Source of the DNA: Chryseobacterium oleae
Lineage (GTDB): Bacteria; Bacteroidota; Bacteroidia; Flavobacteriales; Weeksellaceae
NCBI RefSeq assembly: GCF_900115055.1
Contig: NZ_FOVD01000012.1
Coordinates: forward strand, 1-64,000
Direction: 5' to 3'
Length of the DNA stretch: 64,000 bases
Below, one piece after another: positions 34,220 to 42,498 of this stretch; positions within the stretch are counted from its first letter, which is position 1, and every line of letters begins with the position of its first letter. Both the position numbers and the translations under genes were made by a program. Below the pieces are notes generated by a model. It saw nothing but the letters and a program-made list of their open reading frames with translations. It did no database searches and had not been told where the DNA came from.

Positions 34220-34618
34220 ATGAAAATTAAAATCGAACATTTTGCGATCTGGTGTCACGATTTAGAGATGATGAGAACATTTTATATGAACACCTTCGGG
34301 ATGAGCAGTAATGATAAATATGTCAATCCGGCTAAAAAATATGAATCTTACTTCCTGACCTTTGAAGATCCTTTTTCTCCCAGACTGGAACTGATGAAAC
34401 GCCCTGATATTGCTGAAAATAAAAACACAAGAGGTCAGACGATGGGATATGCTCATATTGCCCTGTCTGTGGGAAGTAAGGAAGCTGTAGATCTATTAAC
34501 TGAAAAATTCAGACGGGACGGCTGTACTATTGCCGGTGAAACCCGAATGACAGGAGACGGATATTATGAAAGTATTATAGAAGATCCTGAAGGAAACTGG
34601 ATAGAAATTACGGAATGA
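34220..34618 (+). CDS. VOC family protein
   Basis: The 132-residue protein has the glyoxalase-fold pattern: IKIEHFAIWCHDLEMMRTFY at the start with the first His ligand, GYAHIALSVGSKEAVD in the middle with the second His, and a closing YESIIEDPEGNWIEITE with the Glu ligand. It may be a lactoylglutathione lyase-like or isomerase enzyme. It is divergent from the MFS/DeoR operon and its promoter lies in the shared palindrome, so it is probably induced together with the transporter. Confidence 0.88.
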   Translation: MKIKIEHFAIWCHDLEMMRTFYMNTFGMSSNDKYVNPAKKYESYFLTFEDPFSPRLELMKRPDIAENKNTRGQTMGYAHIALSVGSKEAVDLLTEKFRRDGCTIAGETRMTGDGYYESIIEDPEGNWIEITE

Positions 34619-34619
34619 T

Positions 34620-34870
34620 AGTATTTATAAGCTTGTTCTTTTGTCTTGAAACAAAATGAACCAAAAGTTCAAGGCTGGAATCTTGCACTAAAAATTAAAA
34701 CTTGTTCCTAAAATTTCCAAACTCGTGCGGATTCAATACTACCCCTTCGGTTCAATCTATTTTCCGCACTCAGACAGTGTAAATTTTTTAACGGATCAAA
34801 TTTTAATTTTTTTAACGCTACAGCTTCCTAGGCCAATATAGAGTAAGCTAATCAATTTCTCTTCAAAAAA
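34620..34870. repeat. Intergenic repeat with GTGCGGA inverted repeat
   Basis: GTGCGGA (34725-34731) and TCCGCAC (34763-34769) are inverted, with a CCCCTTCGG centre. The nearby TTGTCTTGAAACAAAATGAA and ACGGATCAAATTTTAATTTT stretches resemble repeats I recall from Chryseobacterium genomes. No gene is visible. Confidence 0.4.
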
Positions 34871-34963
34871 TTAATTGGAATATAAAAATTGAAACTTGAA
34901 ATTGTTTAATTTCCAGCATTAATCATGGATGGGTGTGATTTATTTATTCGGAATGGATGCTTA

Positions 34964-35006
34964 TTTTGAATCAAAATTTGTACTTTTGTTGATATATTTT
35001 GTATCA
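34964..35006 (+). promoter_or_regulatory. Probable promoter/operator of the S24 repressor gene
   Basis: TACTTTTG (34981-34988) matches TAnnTTTG. It is flanked by the odd palindrome TTTTGA-A-TCAAAA (34964-34976) and by TTGATA-N7-TATCAA just before the start codon at 35007. This fits autorepression by the HTH protein. No clear -33 box was found. Confidence 0.5.
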
Positions 35007-35792
35007 ATGTCAATTTTTTCAAATAATATCCGTTTTTTGAGAGGCCAAAGAAGCCTTTCCCAACAGGCTGTAGCCACTGAACTGGAGATTTCCCGTGTCC
35101 GTTATTCCAAATATGAGAACGGAATATCTGAACCTCCTATTGAGCTGCTTGTCAAAATGTCCAAATATTTTCACGTCAGTATCGATCTGCTGGTCTCTGT
35201 AGACATCCACAAATACCCTATGGAAGAAATGCTTAAACTTCCGGACAACAGAATTGTCCTGCCGGTAGCGGTAGATGACCTTGGAAATGATACCATTGAA
35301 ATCATTCCGCAGAAAGCATCGATGGGATACCTTGAGGGTTACAGCGACATCGGCTATATCGAAAGTCTTCAGAGAATTGCTCTTCCCTTTCTTACGAACG
35401 GCAAATATAGGGCTTTTCCGGCAGACGGAGACTCTATGCCACCATTCAGAAACGGTTCGTATATCGTAGGAAAATATGTAGAAGGAATCAGTGAGCTGAA
35501 ACCGGGGAAAACGTATGTATTTATCACGTTAAATGATGGAATTACCTATAAACGTTTTAAAGAAACAAAAGGAAACTCCGTTTGTGTAAGTGCAGATAAC
35601 TCTTTTTATGAGCCTTACGACATTCCGTTTAATGAAATTGTAGAAATCTGGCAGTATGCTTCAGGAATTTTCCCGGAAGACTTTGAACCGGGTGATTACG
35701 AAAGCTATAATTTTAAAGAGATGTTCCGCGAACTGAAACAGGATATCAAAGATCTGGACCGTAAAGTTTCAGGACGACGAAAGTCTTCATAA
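35007..35792 (+). CDS. XRE-type HTH repressor with S24 (LexA-like) peptidase domain
   Basis: With the ATG at 35007 the protein has 261 residues. An XRE helix-turn-helix covers about residues 5-62 (RSLSQQAVATELEISRVRYS). The C-terminal S24 fold has the catalytic Ser in GDSMPP (S143) and the Lys in GITYKRF (K182). A candidate self-cleavage stretch ASMGY lies at 104-108, where other members have Ala-Gly. Such repressors self-cleave on RecA filaments during DNA damage. It starts 26 codons inside the longest frame, where family similarity begins. alkB follows by 19 bp. Confidence 0.85.
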   Translation: MSIFSNNIRFLRGQRSLSQQAVATELEISRVRYSKYENGISEPPIELLVKMSKYFHVSIDLLVSVDIHKYPMEEMLKLPDNRIVLPVAVDDLGNDTIEIIPQKASMGYLEGYSDIGYIESLQRIALPFLTNGKYRAFPADGDSMPPFRNGSYIVGKYVEGISELKPGKTYVFITLNDGITYKRFKETKGNSVCVSADNSFYEPYDIPFNEIVEIWQYASGIFPEDFEPGDYESYNFKEMFRELKQDIKDLDRKVSGRRKSS

Positions 35793-35811
35793 CTCTAATG
35801 CACAGCGCACT

Positions 35812-36426
35812 ATGGATCAGTTAAGTTTATTTGATTCAGAAGAATTCTTCCGTTTTCCGGAAGAGCTGCTGGAATATACAGAACACTTTTTGCCGGACGA
35901 TGAGGCTTCTCAGCTTGAGGAGCTTCTGATCCGCAATGCTCCCTGGAAACAGAGAACACAGAAAATGTATGATAAAACGGTTCTTACGCCGCGACTAACC
36001 GCCTGGTACGGAGATGAAAGCAGAACCTATAAAATGAGTGGAAATGATTTCAACGTTAATCCCTGGCTGCCTGAGCTCCTTTCTTTAAAACAGAAAATAG
36101 AGCAAACATCAGGACATAAGTTCAATTCCTTATTGCTCAATTTATACCGTGACGGAAATGATTCGGTCGCCTGGCATCGTGATAAGGACAGTGAATTGGG
36201 GAAGCGTCCCGTCATTGCTTCCATAAGTTTGGGACAGGTCCGGAATTTTGATTTCCGGAAAGCGGATGATCACCGGAATAAGTACAGTTTACCGCTTCAG
36301 CACGGTTCTCTCCTGATTATGAAAGGAGATCTTCAGCAAAATTGGGAACACCGCATTGCAAAGTCGACACACCCTATGAAGCCAAGAATTAATCTTACAT
36401 TCAGGCTCGTTCATGAAGTATCGTGA
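35812..36426 (+). CDS. alkB: Alpha-ketoglutarate-dependent DNA repair dioxygenase AlkB
   Basis: The 204-residue protein has the AlkB core: NLYRDGNDSVAWHRDKDSEL with iron ligands H122 and D124, the distal H180 in WEHRIAKS, and the 2-oxoglutarate-binding R192/R198 in PRINLTFRLV. AlkB removes methyl groups from 1-methyladenine and 3-methylcytosine. It begins 19 bp after the S24 repressor gene, so they share a transcript. It is near the xth and MPG genes, which handle other alkylation and abasic damage. Confidence 0.93.
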   Translation: MDQLSLFDSEEFFRFPEELLEYTEHFLPDDEASQLEELLIRNAPWKQRTQKMYDKTVLTPRLTAWYGDESRTYKMSGNDFNVNPWLPELLSLKQKIEQTSGHKFNSLLLNLYRDGNDSVAWHRDKDSELGKRPVIASISLGQVRNFDFRKADDHRNKYSLPLQHGSLLIMKGDLQQNWEHRIAKSTHPMKPRINLTFRLVHEVS

Positions 36427-36450
36427 TTAAATTGATTCTGAAATCACTTT

Positions 36451-37224
36451 TTATTTTTCCAGCTGAATCCATACCGGTGCATGATCACTGCTTTTCGTCC
36501 ATCCCCGGACATGACTGTCTACACCACCCGACTTCAAACCTGAATGCAGATAAGGACTCAGCAGAATATGGTCTAACCTTATTCCCGCATTCCGTTCATA
36601 GGCCTTGTACAAGTAGTCCCAGAACGTATAAACTGTTTCATCGGGATACAGCGTACGGATAGAATCCAGCCAGCCTTTATTTTTCAGCTCTCTGTAAGCT
36701 TTTTTGACTTCTGTTCTGTATAAAGCATCATTTTTCCAGCGTTCCGGTTTGTACACATCTACAGGTTCCGGTATAATGTTGAAATCACCAATGAGTATAG
36801 CGGGAAGTTCCATTTTGATCAGTTCATTCGTTCGCTTTTTTAAACGCTTGATCCAGTCTAGTTTATAGTCGAATTTGGGTCCCGGATAAGGATTTCCATT
36901 GGGAAGATACAGGCAGCATATCACCATTTGATCAATAATAACCTCAATATAACGGCTTTGCAGATCTTCAGGATCTCCAGGCAATGTATCCTGAACTTCA
37001 GTAATTTCAAGATCTTTGGTCAGGATGGCTACTCCGTTCCAGCTTTTCTGTCCCTTCCATAAAGCCTGGTATCCTGCAGCATTGATTTCCTTAAGAGGAA
37101 AACGCTCCTGAGGTGCCTTTAATTCCTGAAGACAAACGATATCCGGTTGGGCCTCTTCCAGCCACCGCAACAGTACGGGTAGCCGGGCATTGATCCCATT
37201 GACGTTATAGGTTGCTATTTTCAT
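36451..37224 (-). CDS. xth: Exodeoxyribonuclease III
   Basis: The 257-residue protein is a typical exonuclease III/AP endonuclease: KIATYNVNGINARL at the start, CLQELKAP with the metal-binding Glu (E34), the GDFNIIPEPVDVY block with catalytic Asp and Asn, and the C-terminal SSDHAPVW with the Asp-His pair. It cuts at abasic sites and degrades 3' ends in base excision repair. It converges on alkB with 24 bp between stop codons. It is cytoplasmic. Confidence 0.95.
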   Translation of the reverse strand: MKIATYNVNGINARLPVLLRWLEEAQPDIVCLQELKAPQERFPLKEINAAGYQALWKGQKSWNGVAILTKDLEITEVQDTLPGDPEDLQSRYIEVIIDQMVICCLYLPNGNPYPGPKFDYKLDWIKRLKKRTNELIKMELPAILIGDFNIIPEPVDVYKPERWKNDALYRTEVKKAYRELKNKGWLDSIRTLYPDETVYTFWDYLYKAYERNAGIRLDHILLSPYLHSGLKSGGVDSHVRGWTKSSDHAPVWIQLEK

Positions 37225-37397
37225 ATTCTAAGATGATTAAATGGCGGTGTAACCTACTTTCAGATGGCAATAATTATTCCATCCCACTGAGTTACAATAA
37301 GGTATTTTTAAATTAGAACTTTATTTTTTACTTAATGAAACATCACATTCGCATTGGCATAGTTTATTCATAAGCATAAAAATAAAACCATTGTCCC

Positions 37398-37625
37398 ATG
37401 TTAAGTAAAAATTTCACAAAAGCAGAATTCGTATTGAATAATGAAAAGCAGTATCAGCTGGAATATGGTAAAGACGAAATCGGCGAGGGATCGAATTTAA
37501 CCATTGAAAGGAAAAAAGAAAATGGAGAATTTGAAACCGTACAGGCCAATATTACCAGACTTAATGACCGGATCTTTATAAAATGGAGCGAACCATTTGA
37601 TGGCAGACTTATTTTTGAAAACTAA
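37398..37625 (+). CDS. Small protein of unknown function
   Basis: The 75-residue polar protein contains alternating beta-type strands (KAEFVLNNEKQYQLEYG, then RLNDRIFIKWSEPFDGRLIFE). No signal peptide is present and the family is not recognised. The next small gene starts 10 bp after its stop codon, so they are probably one unit. It lies upstream of the ferritin-like stress gene. Confidence 0.55.
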   Translation: MLSKNFTKAEFVLNNEKQYQLEYGKDEIGEGSNLTIERKKENGEFETVQANITRLNDRIFIKWSEPFDGRLIFEN

Positions 37626-37635
37626 AATACAACCT

Positions 37636-37869
37636 ATGAAATACAGCGAAGCCTTAGCTTATAAAAAAGAAGCTTTGAAAAAAGCAGATGAATCTGTACT
37701 GAAAAGCTACCACATCATTATTGTCCCTGCCGATACAGAAGAAAGTTCAAAATATATTCAAGACTTTTCTAAAAAGCCTGATGACTTTAATGACAGCAGC
37801 TGCAAAAAATACTGCTCAAATGATGAGTACGAAGTTGTAAGCTTTAATAAGGAAGAGGAAAGTCACTAA
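37636..37869 (+). CDS. Small protein of unknown function
   Basis: With the ATG at 37636 the product has 77 residues. It is charged and helical (MKYSEALAYKKEALKKADES), then has YHIIIVPADTEESSKYI and a cysteine pair in SSCKKYCSND. An upstream ATG at 37597 overlaps the preceding gene and is less likely. Family and function are unknown. It is probably co-transcribed with the 75-residue gene before it. Confidence 0.55.
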   Translation: MKYSEALAYKKEALKKADESVLKSYHIIIVPADTEESSKYIQDFSKKPDDFNDSSCKKYCSNDEYEVVSFNKEEESH

Positions 37870-38013
37870 CGGACATTTTACCGTAAACGAAAATGCTGTT
37901 TTTACATTTCGATTCTGAGATCACTATTTCCAGGATACCACATCAATACCCGGAACACTAGGCTGGTCTTATAATTGCAGACATTTATTATTAATCACTA
38001 AATTATAATTATT

Positions 38014-38580
38014 ATGGCAACCAAAACAACAGCAAAAAAGACAACGTCGAAAACTGTGGCGAAAAAAGCAGGTAAAACTCCGGCAAAAAAAGATGCTGCC
38101 AAACAACTGAAAGATTTGTTTGAGGATTCTCTGAAAGATATTTACTGGGCTGAAAAAGCGCTGGTAAAGGCCCTTCCTAAAATGCATAAAAATGCCACAG
38201 ACAAAAAACTGAAAACAGCTATTGAAAAACATTATAATGAAACTAAGGTTCATGTAAAAAGACTGGAAGAATGTTTTAGTGCCCTAGGAAAAAAGGCTCA
38301 GGCTAAAAAATGTGATGCCATGCAGGGATTATTGGATGAAGGTAAAGGCATTATGGAAGAAACGGAAGCGGGAGCGGTAAGAGATGCCGGTATCATTTCT
38401 GCGGCTCAAAAGGTAGAGCATTATGAAATTGCAACCTACGGATCACTGGCTGCTTATGCTAAGGTTCTTAACGAAAAAGACTGTTTAAAAAATCTGCTGG
38501 CTACATTGACTGAAGAAAAGAAATGTGACCAGTTGTTAAGTAAAATAGCGGATACAGCTATTAATACTAAAGCGAAATAA
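38014..38580 (+). CDS. YciE/YciF-like ferritin-like protein (DUF892) with lysine-rich N-tail
   Basis: The 188-residue protein has a ferritin-like four-helix domain from about residue 30: LKDLFEDSLKDIYWAEKALV, helices with EKHYNE and VEHYEI carrying likely metal ligands. DUF892 proteins are stress-induced. The first 28 residues are Lys/Ala/Thr-rich (KTTAKK, VAKKAG, TPAKKD), like a histone H1 tail, which could bind DNA as the tails of some Dps proteins do. That addition to the family core is unusual. Function is inferred: iron or peroxide protection, possibly at the nucleoid. Confidence 0.83.
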   Translation: MATKTTAKKTTSKTVAKKAGKTPAKKDAAKQLKDLFEDSLKDIYWAEKALVKALPKMHKNATDKKLKTAIEKHYNETKVHVKRLEECFSALGKKAQAKKCDAMQGLLDEGKGIMEETEAGAVRDAGIISAAQKVEHYEIATYGSLAAYAKVLNEKDCLKNLLATLTEEKKCDQLLSKIADTAINTKAK

Positions 38581-38584
38581 TAAA

Positions 38585-38690
38585 GAAAGGAAAGTTTGAG
38601 GCTGGAAGAAAGAAGTTATTGAAGTTATTGAACCTATTAAAATTATTGATTAATAGGAACTTTCCTCTTCCATCCTCAAACCTTTAATTT
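38585..38690. repeat. Bipartite heptamer-array element
   Basis: The purine-rich 7-mers (GAGGCTG, GAAGAAA, GAAGTTA) at about 38597 face a pyrimidine-rich array at about 38660-38685 whose complement contains GAGGATG, GAAGAGG, AAAGTTC. The arms can pair. It lies between two converging genes. Confidence 0.55.
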
Positions 38691-38707
38691 TAGCCAAAAC
38701 TCCAATA

Positions 38708-39163
38708 TTACCGGTTTAAACTGTCTATTTCTTTATTAATTTTAATCCAGTTAATGCTGTCTGTGATCTGAAGTTCATGATCAAACTGCTGTTTCCAGTT
38801 TTTACCCAATTTATTCTCCAGGCTTTTAAAATACATCGCATTGGAACGATCGTATTGTCTCTGTAAACGGGTAATACTGTCGGTGACTTCGCATCCGGTT
38901 TCTATCCGTTCATAACATAAATTCCATTTTTTCACCAGACTGTCGATGCCATCATAGGCTCCTTGCGGGGGAAGTTCGCCGATTCTGATATCTTTCCAGC
39001 AAAGAGGCTCTGTTTTTTGTGCAGCCTTTTTTGCAACATCCGGAGTACAGGACATCATGAAAGGAATGGCTAATAATACAACGGAGATGGTTTTCAAAAA
39101 AGCAATTTTATTGTTTAATCTCTCTGTATAGCTTACTGTTGTTGAAATGTTGTATGTTCCCAT
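38708..39163 (-). CDS. Lipoprotein of unknown function
   Basis: A lipoprotein signal (FLKTISVVLLAIPFMMSC) is preceded by about 21 polar residues in the 151-residue frame. A TTG at 39097 gives a cleaner start directly at the signal peptide and a product of 129 residues. The mature part has three further cysteines and a helical, charged C-terminal half (KNWKQQFDHELQITDSINWI). No family is recognised. It is 30 bp downstream of another small gene on the same strand. Confidence 0.5.
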   Translation of the reverse strand: MGTYNISTTVSYTERLNNKIAFLKTISVVLLAIPFMMSCTPDVAKKAAQKTEPLCWKDIRIGELPPQGAYDGIDSLVKKWNLCYERIETGCEVTDSITRLQRQYDRSNAMYFKSLENKLGKNWKQQFDHELQITDSINWIKINKEIDSLNR

Positions 39164-39193
39164 GACAGAAATTTACAATGTTATATGATTTAA

Positions 39194-39541
39194 TCAGCTT
39201 ATAAAGTCGAGCAGGCGTTTTTTTGTAATCACCTGATTTCCCTGAAAAAACACATCATCATCATCCAATCGTGACATTGAGGCCGTAGACTGAGCGGAAA
39301 GCCAGGCGACAAATAAGTCCCGGGTTTCAAAAATCCGTGGAGGATCAAAATCACCGTCATATACTTCTCCGTACACAAACTTCTGATCTTCATTCACTTT
39401 CATGCCCATTCCACAATAATCACGGTGACCGTAGGCCAGAATTGCCCCTGTCTGCAATTGATCTGCAACAAGATTAGCAAGTCTTTCTCCAAAACGACTG
39501 TTGTCCGGTTCCGGAGTGTCTGAAAAATGATAATTGCCCAT
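39194..39541 (-). CDS. Small cytoplasmic protein of unknown function
   Basis: The 115-residue protein is acidic with no signal peptide; it contains GAILAYGHRDYCGMGM, then FDPPRIFETRDLFVAWLSAQ and a DDDDVFFQGN stretch. The pattern suggests a compact alpha/beta fold. The family is not recognised. It starts a possible two-gene unit with the lipoprotein gene downstream. Confidence 0.55.
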   Translation of the reverse strand: MGNYHFSDTPEPDNSRFGERLANLVADQLQTGAILAYGHRDYCGMGMKVNEDQKFVYGEVYDGDFDPPRIFETRDLFVAWLSAQSTASMSRLDDDDVFFQGNQVITKKRLLDFIS

Positions 39542-39708
39542 AAGTTCAAATTATTTTCGAATACCAATACGGTATCTAAAGTACATCATTCAGATTGGAA
39601 ATTAGTGAATTTTTTAATTAATTTTATCCAAAAGAAATATATATTTTAAACTGAATCCGGAATAAAAGCTGGTAAAGACATTTGAGAAATATCAGGGACA
39701 CTAAATAC

Positions 39709-39739
39709 TTTGACAGCACGTATAAGATGTTTATTTTTG
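39709..39739 (+). promoter_or_regulatory. Perfect Bacteroidota promoter of the MPG gene
   Basis: TTTG (39709-39712), exactly 19 bp, then TATTTTTG (39732-39739) is a full match to TTTG-N19-TAnnTTTG. Transcription would begin near 39746, 9 nt before the ATG at 39755, which rules out the longer upstream frame. Confidence 0.8.
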
Positions 39740-39754
39740 TTTAAGTTTAACAGT

Positions 39755-40363
39755 ATGAATTTGAAGCTGCCCCTTTCCTATTACCTGAATCAGGATGTTA
39801 TTTTTCTGGCCAAAGATCTTTTGGGGAAAGTACTTTTTACAGAAATAAACGGTGATATTACTGCAGGTATTATTGTAGAAACCGAAGCCTATTTTGGTGT
39901 AGTGGATAAAGCTTCCCACGCCTATGGAGGGCGCCGGACGGAGCGCACTGAAACATTATACAGCCAGGGCGGTATTTCCTATGTTTATTTATGTTACGGG
40001 ATCCATCATCTGTTTAATGTAGTAACTTCAGTGGACGGTGAGCCTCACGCTGTTCTGGTACGTGCTGTAGAACCTTTCGTTGGTCAGGAAATCATGGAAC
40101 TCAGAAGAAATATGCCTGCTGATAAGGCTGCTATCTCATCCGGTCCCGGTTCTGCGGCTAAAGCTTTGGGTATTGACCGTTCTTTTAACAAAAAAAATCT
40201 GACTGAAAACGAAATCTGGGTTGAAGATCACGGGATCAGATATGCACCCGAAGTAATTATCGCAGGACCACGTATTGGGGTTGCCTACGCTCAGGAAGAT
40301 GCATTGCTGCCGTGGCGCTTTTATGTCAAAGGAAACAAATATGTCAGCAAGCCCAGATCTTAG
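39755..40363 (+). CDS. DNA-3-methyladenine glycosylase (MPG/AAG type)
   Basis: With the ATG at 39755 the protein has 202 residues, normal for the family. Motifs are LAKDLLGKVLF, IVETEAYFG with the catalytic Glu, DKASHAYGGRRTERTETLY, YVYLCYGIHHLFNVVT with the base-flipping Tyr region, and GPGSAAKALGI. It removes 3-methyladenine and other alkylated purines. Together with alkB and xth it makes this 5-kb stretch rich in alkylation repair genes. Its promoter is a perfect consensus. Confidence 0.94.
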   Translation: MNLKLPLSYYLNQDVIFLAKDLLGKVLFTEINGDITAGIIVETEAYFGVVDKASHAYGGRRTERTETLYSQGGISYVYLCYGIHHLFNVVTSVDGEPHAVLVRAVEPFVGQEIMELRRNMPADKAAISSGPGSAAKALGIDRSFNKKNLTENEIWVEDHGIRYAPEVIIAGPRIGVAYAQEDALLPWRFYVKGNKYVSKPRS

Positions 40364-40396
40364 CTCTAAAAGGAATAAATTGAATAATAAATCTGT

Positions 40397-41794
40397 CTAT
40401 ATCTGAGCCGCTTTCAACATCAGATAATGTAAGTCTGTATTTTTGATAAACGCCGGCAAAAGTTCTTTCCCCGGACCATAAACCGCTACTTCAACATAAT
40501 CTCCTGAATGATCCATACTGATCCACCCGACAGAATTATGCTTCTTCTGAATATCTGAATACGCTTTGAATGGCAGTTTCTTATAATTGTAAATTCCGGC
40601 TTCCTGTTTTTCAAGCCCTGAATAGAAACTTAGCAAATGTTTCGCATCATCATCGGCAAGACTTATGCTATTGGTTTCGTAGATCCAGTCCTTCATTTTC
40701 TGAAGATTAAAATCCGGATGAATAGCATTCAGAATATATTCATTGGTGTATTTATAATTCGAAATGCTGTTAAAATTCTTCGTTGCATCTGCCCCGTAAA
40801 TGGTTCCCGGATTCGCATTGCCATGGTCTGTAGTAATGATGACCAGGGTATTTCCATCTTTCTCTGCAAAATCAATGGCAGTTTTTACGGCTTCGTCAAA
40901 GGCAAGCTGGTCGTGAATTAAGGCAGCAATATCATTGGCATGGGCCGCCCAGTCTACTTTTCCGCCCTCGATCTGCAAAACAAAACCTTCCTTATGGTCT
41001 TTCATCTGGTCAATGGCTGTCTGCGCCATTTCAGCCAGAGTGGGCGTACTCTGAAGCGTCGGAATATGAGTTCTGTCGATGGAATATGGCAAAGCTCCGG
41101 AATTGAAGATGCCTAAGATCTTCTTCCCTTTTTCAGTCCTTTTCAGATCAGTTTTGTTTTTAAGAACCTGATATCCTTTCTGTTTGTACAGAGCGTAAAC
41201 ATCTTTTTTGTCTTCTCTTTTTAAAGGATTAAAAAATTCATCACCGCCGCCCATCATAACGTCAAAACCTATTTCTGCATACATTTCCGCAATTTCACTT
41301 TCTGCATTTCTGCTGTCGGAATTCACACAGAAACCTGCCGGAGTTGCATGCGTAATGGTTACCGTTGTTACACAGCCCGTCTTCTTTCCTGCTTTCTTGA
41401 ATTTTTGCCAGATGGGCACATATTTTTCACCATTAGCGCCCACATTCAGGACCCCGTTTTTCACCCGGAATCCGCCTCCAAAAGAAGAACTCGCCGCTGC
41501 AGAATCCGTAACGATAGAACTCGCCGAAGCGGTATCCATCAGGGCCCGTGAAACTTTATTTTCCTGGTACAGATTCATCCAGTTGCCGTTTTTGCCCAAA
41601 ATATTCTGGGAATACAAATTGGCCATGGCTAAAGTTCCGGAACTCATCCCATCACTCACCATGAAAATAATATTCTTTGCTTTTTTCTTAGGAGCCGGAA
41701 TATCTTCCAAATTATTGGCAAAGAAATCAACCGGGTTTAAAGTGAGAAGGCCTGACAGTAATGCTGAACCTTTTAAAAATTTACGTCTGTCCAT
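40397..41794 (-). CDS. Alkaline phosphatase
   Basis: The 465-residue protein has a twin-arginine-type signal (MDRRKFLKGSALLSGLLTLN), FMVSDGMS with metal ligand D49, and TDSAAASS with nucleophile S98. Further metal ligands lie in GKVDWAAHANDI, VIITTDHGNANPG and SMDHSGDYVEV. Such enzymes release phosphate from monoesters in the periplasm. Tat export suggests folding and metal loading before transport. It is monocistronic, converging on the MPG gene with 33 bp between stop codons. Confidence 0.93.
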   Translation of the reverse strand: MDRRKFLKGSALLSGLLTLNPVDFFANNLEDIPAPKKKAKNIIFMVSDGMSSGTLAMANLYSQNILGKNGNWMNLYQENKVSRALMDTASASSIVTDSAAASSSFGGGFRVKNGVLNVGANGEKYVPIWQKFKKAGKKTGCVTTVTITHATPAGFCVNSDSRNAESEIAEMYAEIGFDVMMGGGDEFFNPLKREDKKDVYALYKQKGYQVLKNKTDLKRTEKGKKILGIFNSGALPYSIDRTHIPTLQSTPTLAEMAQTAIDQMKDHKEGFVLQIEGGKVDWAAHANDIAALIHDQLAFDEAVKTAIDFAEKDGNTLVIITTDHGNANPGTIYGADATKNFNSISNYKYTNEYILNAIHPDFNLQKMKDWIYETNSISLADDDAKHLLSFYSGLEKQEAGIYNYKKLPFKAYSDIQKKHNSVGWISMDHSGDYVEVAVYGPGKELLPAFIKNTDLHYLMLKAAQI

Positions 41795-41879
41795 GATGAT
41801 ACAATTTCGTAGAGTAAGTTAGGGAGTAATTTTATTTATTGAAATACTGTTGCATTAATTAATTGTGAATTTTAAATTA

Positions 41880-41912
41880 AGAGGCTGGAAGAGGGAGGAT
41901 GGAAGTTACTTT
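41880..41912 (+). repeat. Heptamer array
   Basis: The units GAGGCTG, GAAGAGG, GAGGATG and GAAGTTA run in register at about 41880-41907. A TAACGTCCTAAAACGCA sequence about 80 bp downstream matches the spacer of the element at 13321-13470, so this is a diverged full element. Confidence 0.55.
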
Positions 41913-41946
41913 TGCTTGATAATTTTGAATAGTTTCCGCCGATTAC

Positions 41947-41979
41947 AACCCTGTCAAGGTTTTGAATCTTGACAGGGTT
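41947..41979. repeat. Perfect hairpin repeat (CTGTCAAG family)
   Basis: AACCCTGTCAAG (41947-41958) and CTTGACAGGGTT (41968-41979) form a perfect 12-bp stem with a nine-base loop. Related hairpins are at 47459-47491 and 52928-52962. It may act as a terminator for the merC gene but lacks a T tail. Confidence 0.65.
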
Positions 41980-42012
41980 ATTCTGCACCTTTAACGTCCT
42001 AAAACGCACAAT

Positions 42013-42351
42013 CTAGTGTTTATGGTTTTTAAAATTGATAATATGTCCCGCAATCAGTCCTGCTGCCCCTGCATAAATTAAAGGAATATGAACTTCAAAG
42101 ATGAAATCGGCCAAAACGGAAACAGAGATCAGAACAATAGAACCCCAGAACAACAACTTCAGCCATCTGCTGGTCATATGTTTTGTAAGTCTGTAAACCA
42201 CCACAGCGCCAATCACAAGGAAAGCCAGATCGATATAGGGATTGTGTGATATTCCCAGAGGAATGATCATTAACAAAGGGAATGCAATACAATGAATAAG
42301 ACACAGAACTGCCGCAGAAATTCCAACTGCATCAAGAATTTTCGATTTCAT
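42013..42351 (-). CDS. MerC domain-containing membrane protein
   Basis: The 112-residue protein has four predicted membrane helices. Cysteines in VGISAAVLCLIHCIAFPLLM form the MerC-type metal motif (CxxxHC) in the first helix, and a C-terminal HIINFKNHKH tail is His-rich. MerC proteins carry mercuric or other metal ions across the inner membrane; in Bacteroidota they are often controlled by a Fur/Zur-type repressor. The inverted repeat over its promoter supports metal-dependent repression. No regulator gene is adjacent. Confidence 0.85.
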   Translation of the reverse strand: MKSKILDAVGISAAVLCLIHCIAFPLLMIIPLGISHNPYIDLAFLVIGAVVVYRLTKHMTSRWLKLLFWGSIVLISVSVLADFIFEVHIPLIYAGAAGLIAGHIINFKNHKH

Positions 42352-42390
42352 AAAATAAAGGGATTTAAATTTCTTATTGTAATTCTATGG

Positions 42391-42431
42391 CAAAAGTAGA
42401 GATAAAAACCAAATAATGCAACTTTGTTGCA
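42391..42431 (-). promoter_or_regulatory. merC promoter with overlapping TGCAAC inverted repeat (Fur/Zur-like site)
   Basis: On the minus strand TACTTTTG (42398-42391) is a TAnnTTTG box. The TTG 20 bp upstream (42421-42419) lies inside the inverted repeat TGCAAC-N3-GTTGCA (42417-42431). A protein bound there would cover the -33 element and block transcription. Assignment to a zinc or iron repressor is inferred from the target gene. Confidence 0.6.
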
Positions 42432-42498
42432 ATTAATAATCAAAACAAATTAGCCCTATTCGGTTGAAACACTGCTTTAATCTGGTCCTTAGTCTTGT

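Noticed and set aside
39710..39754. N-terminal extension of the DNA-3-methyladenine glycosylase
   Set aside because: A perfect promoter occupies this stretch, so it is not transcribed as part of the coding region.
41208..41822. 204-codon plus-strand frame
   Set aside because: It lies fully antisense to the alkaline phosphatase gene, whose motifs are complete; no family features in the antisense product.
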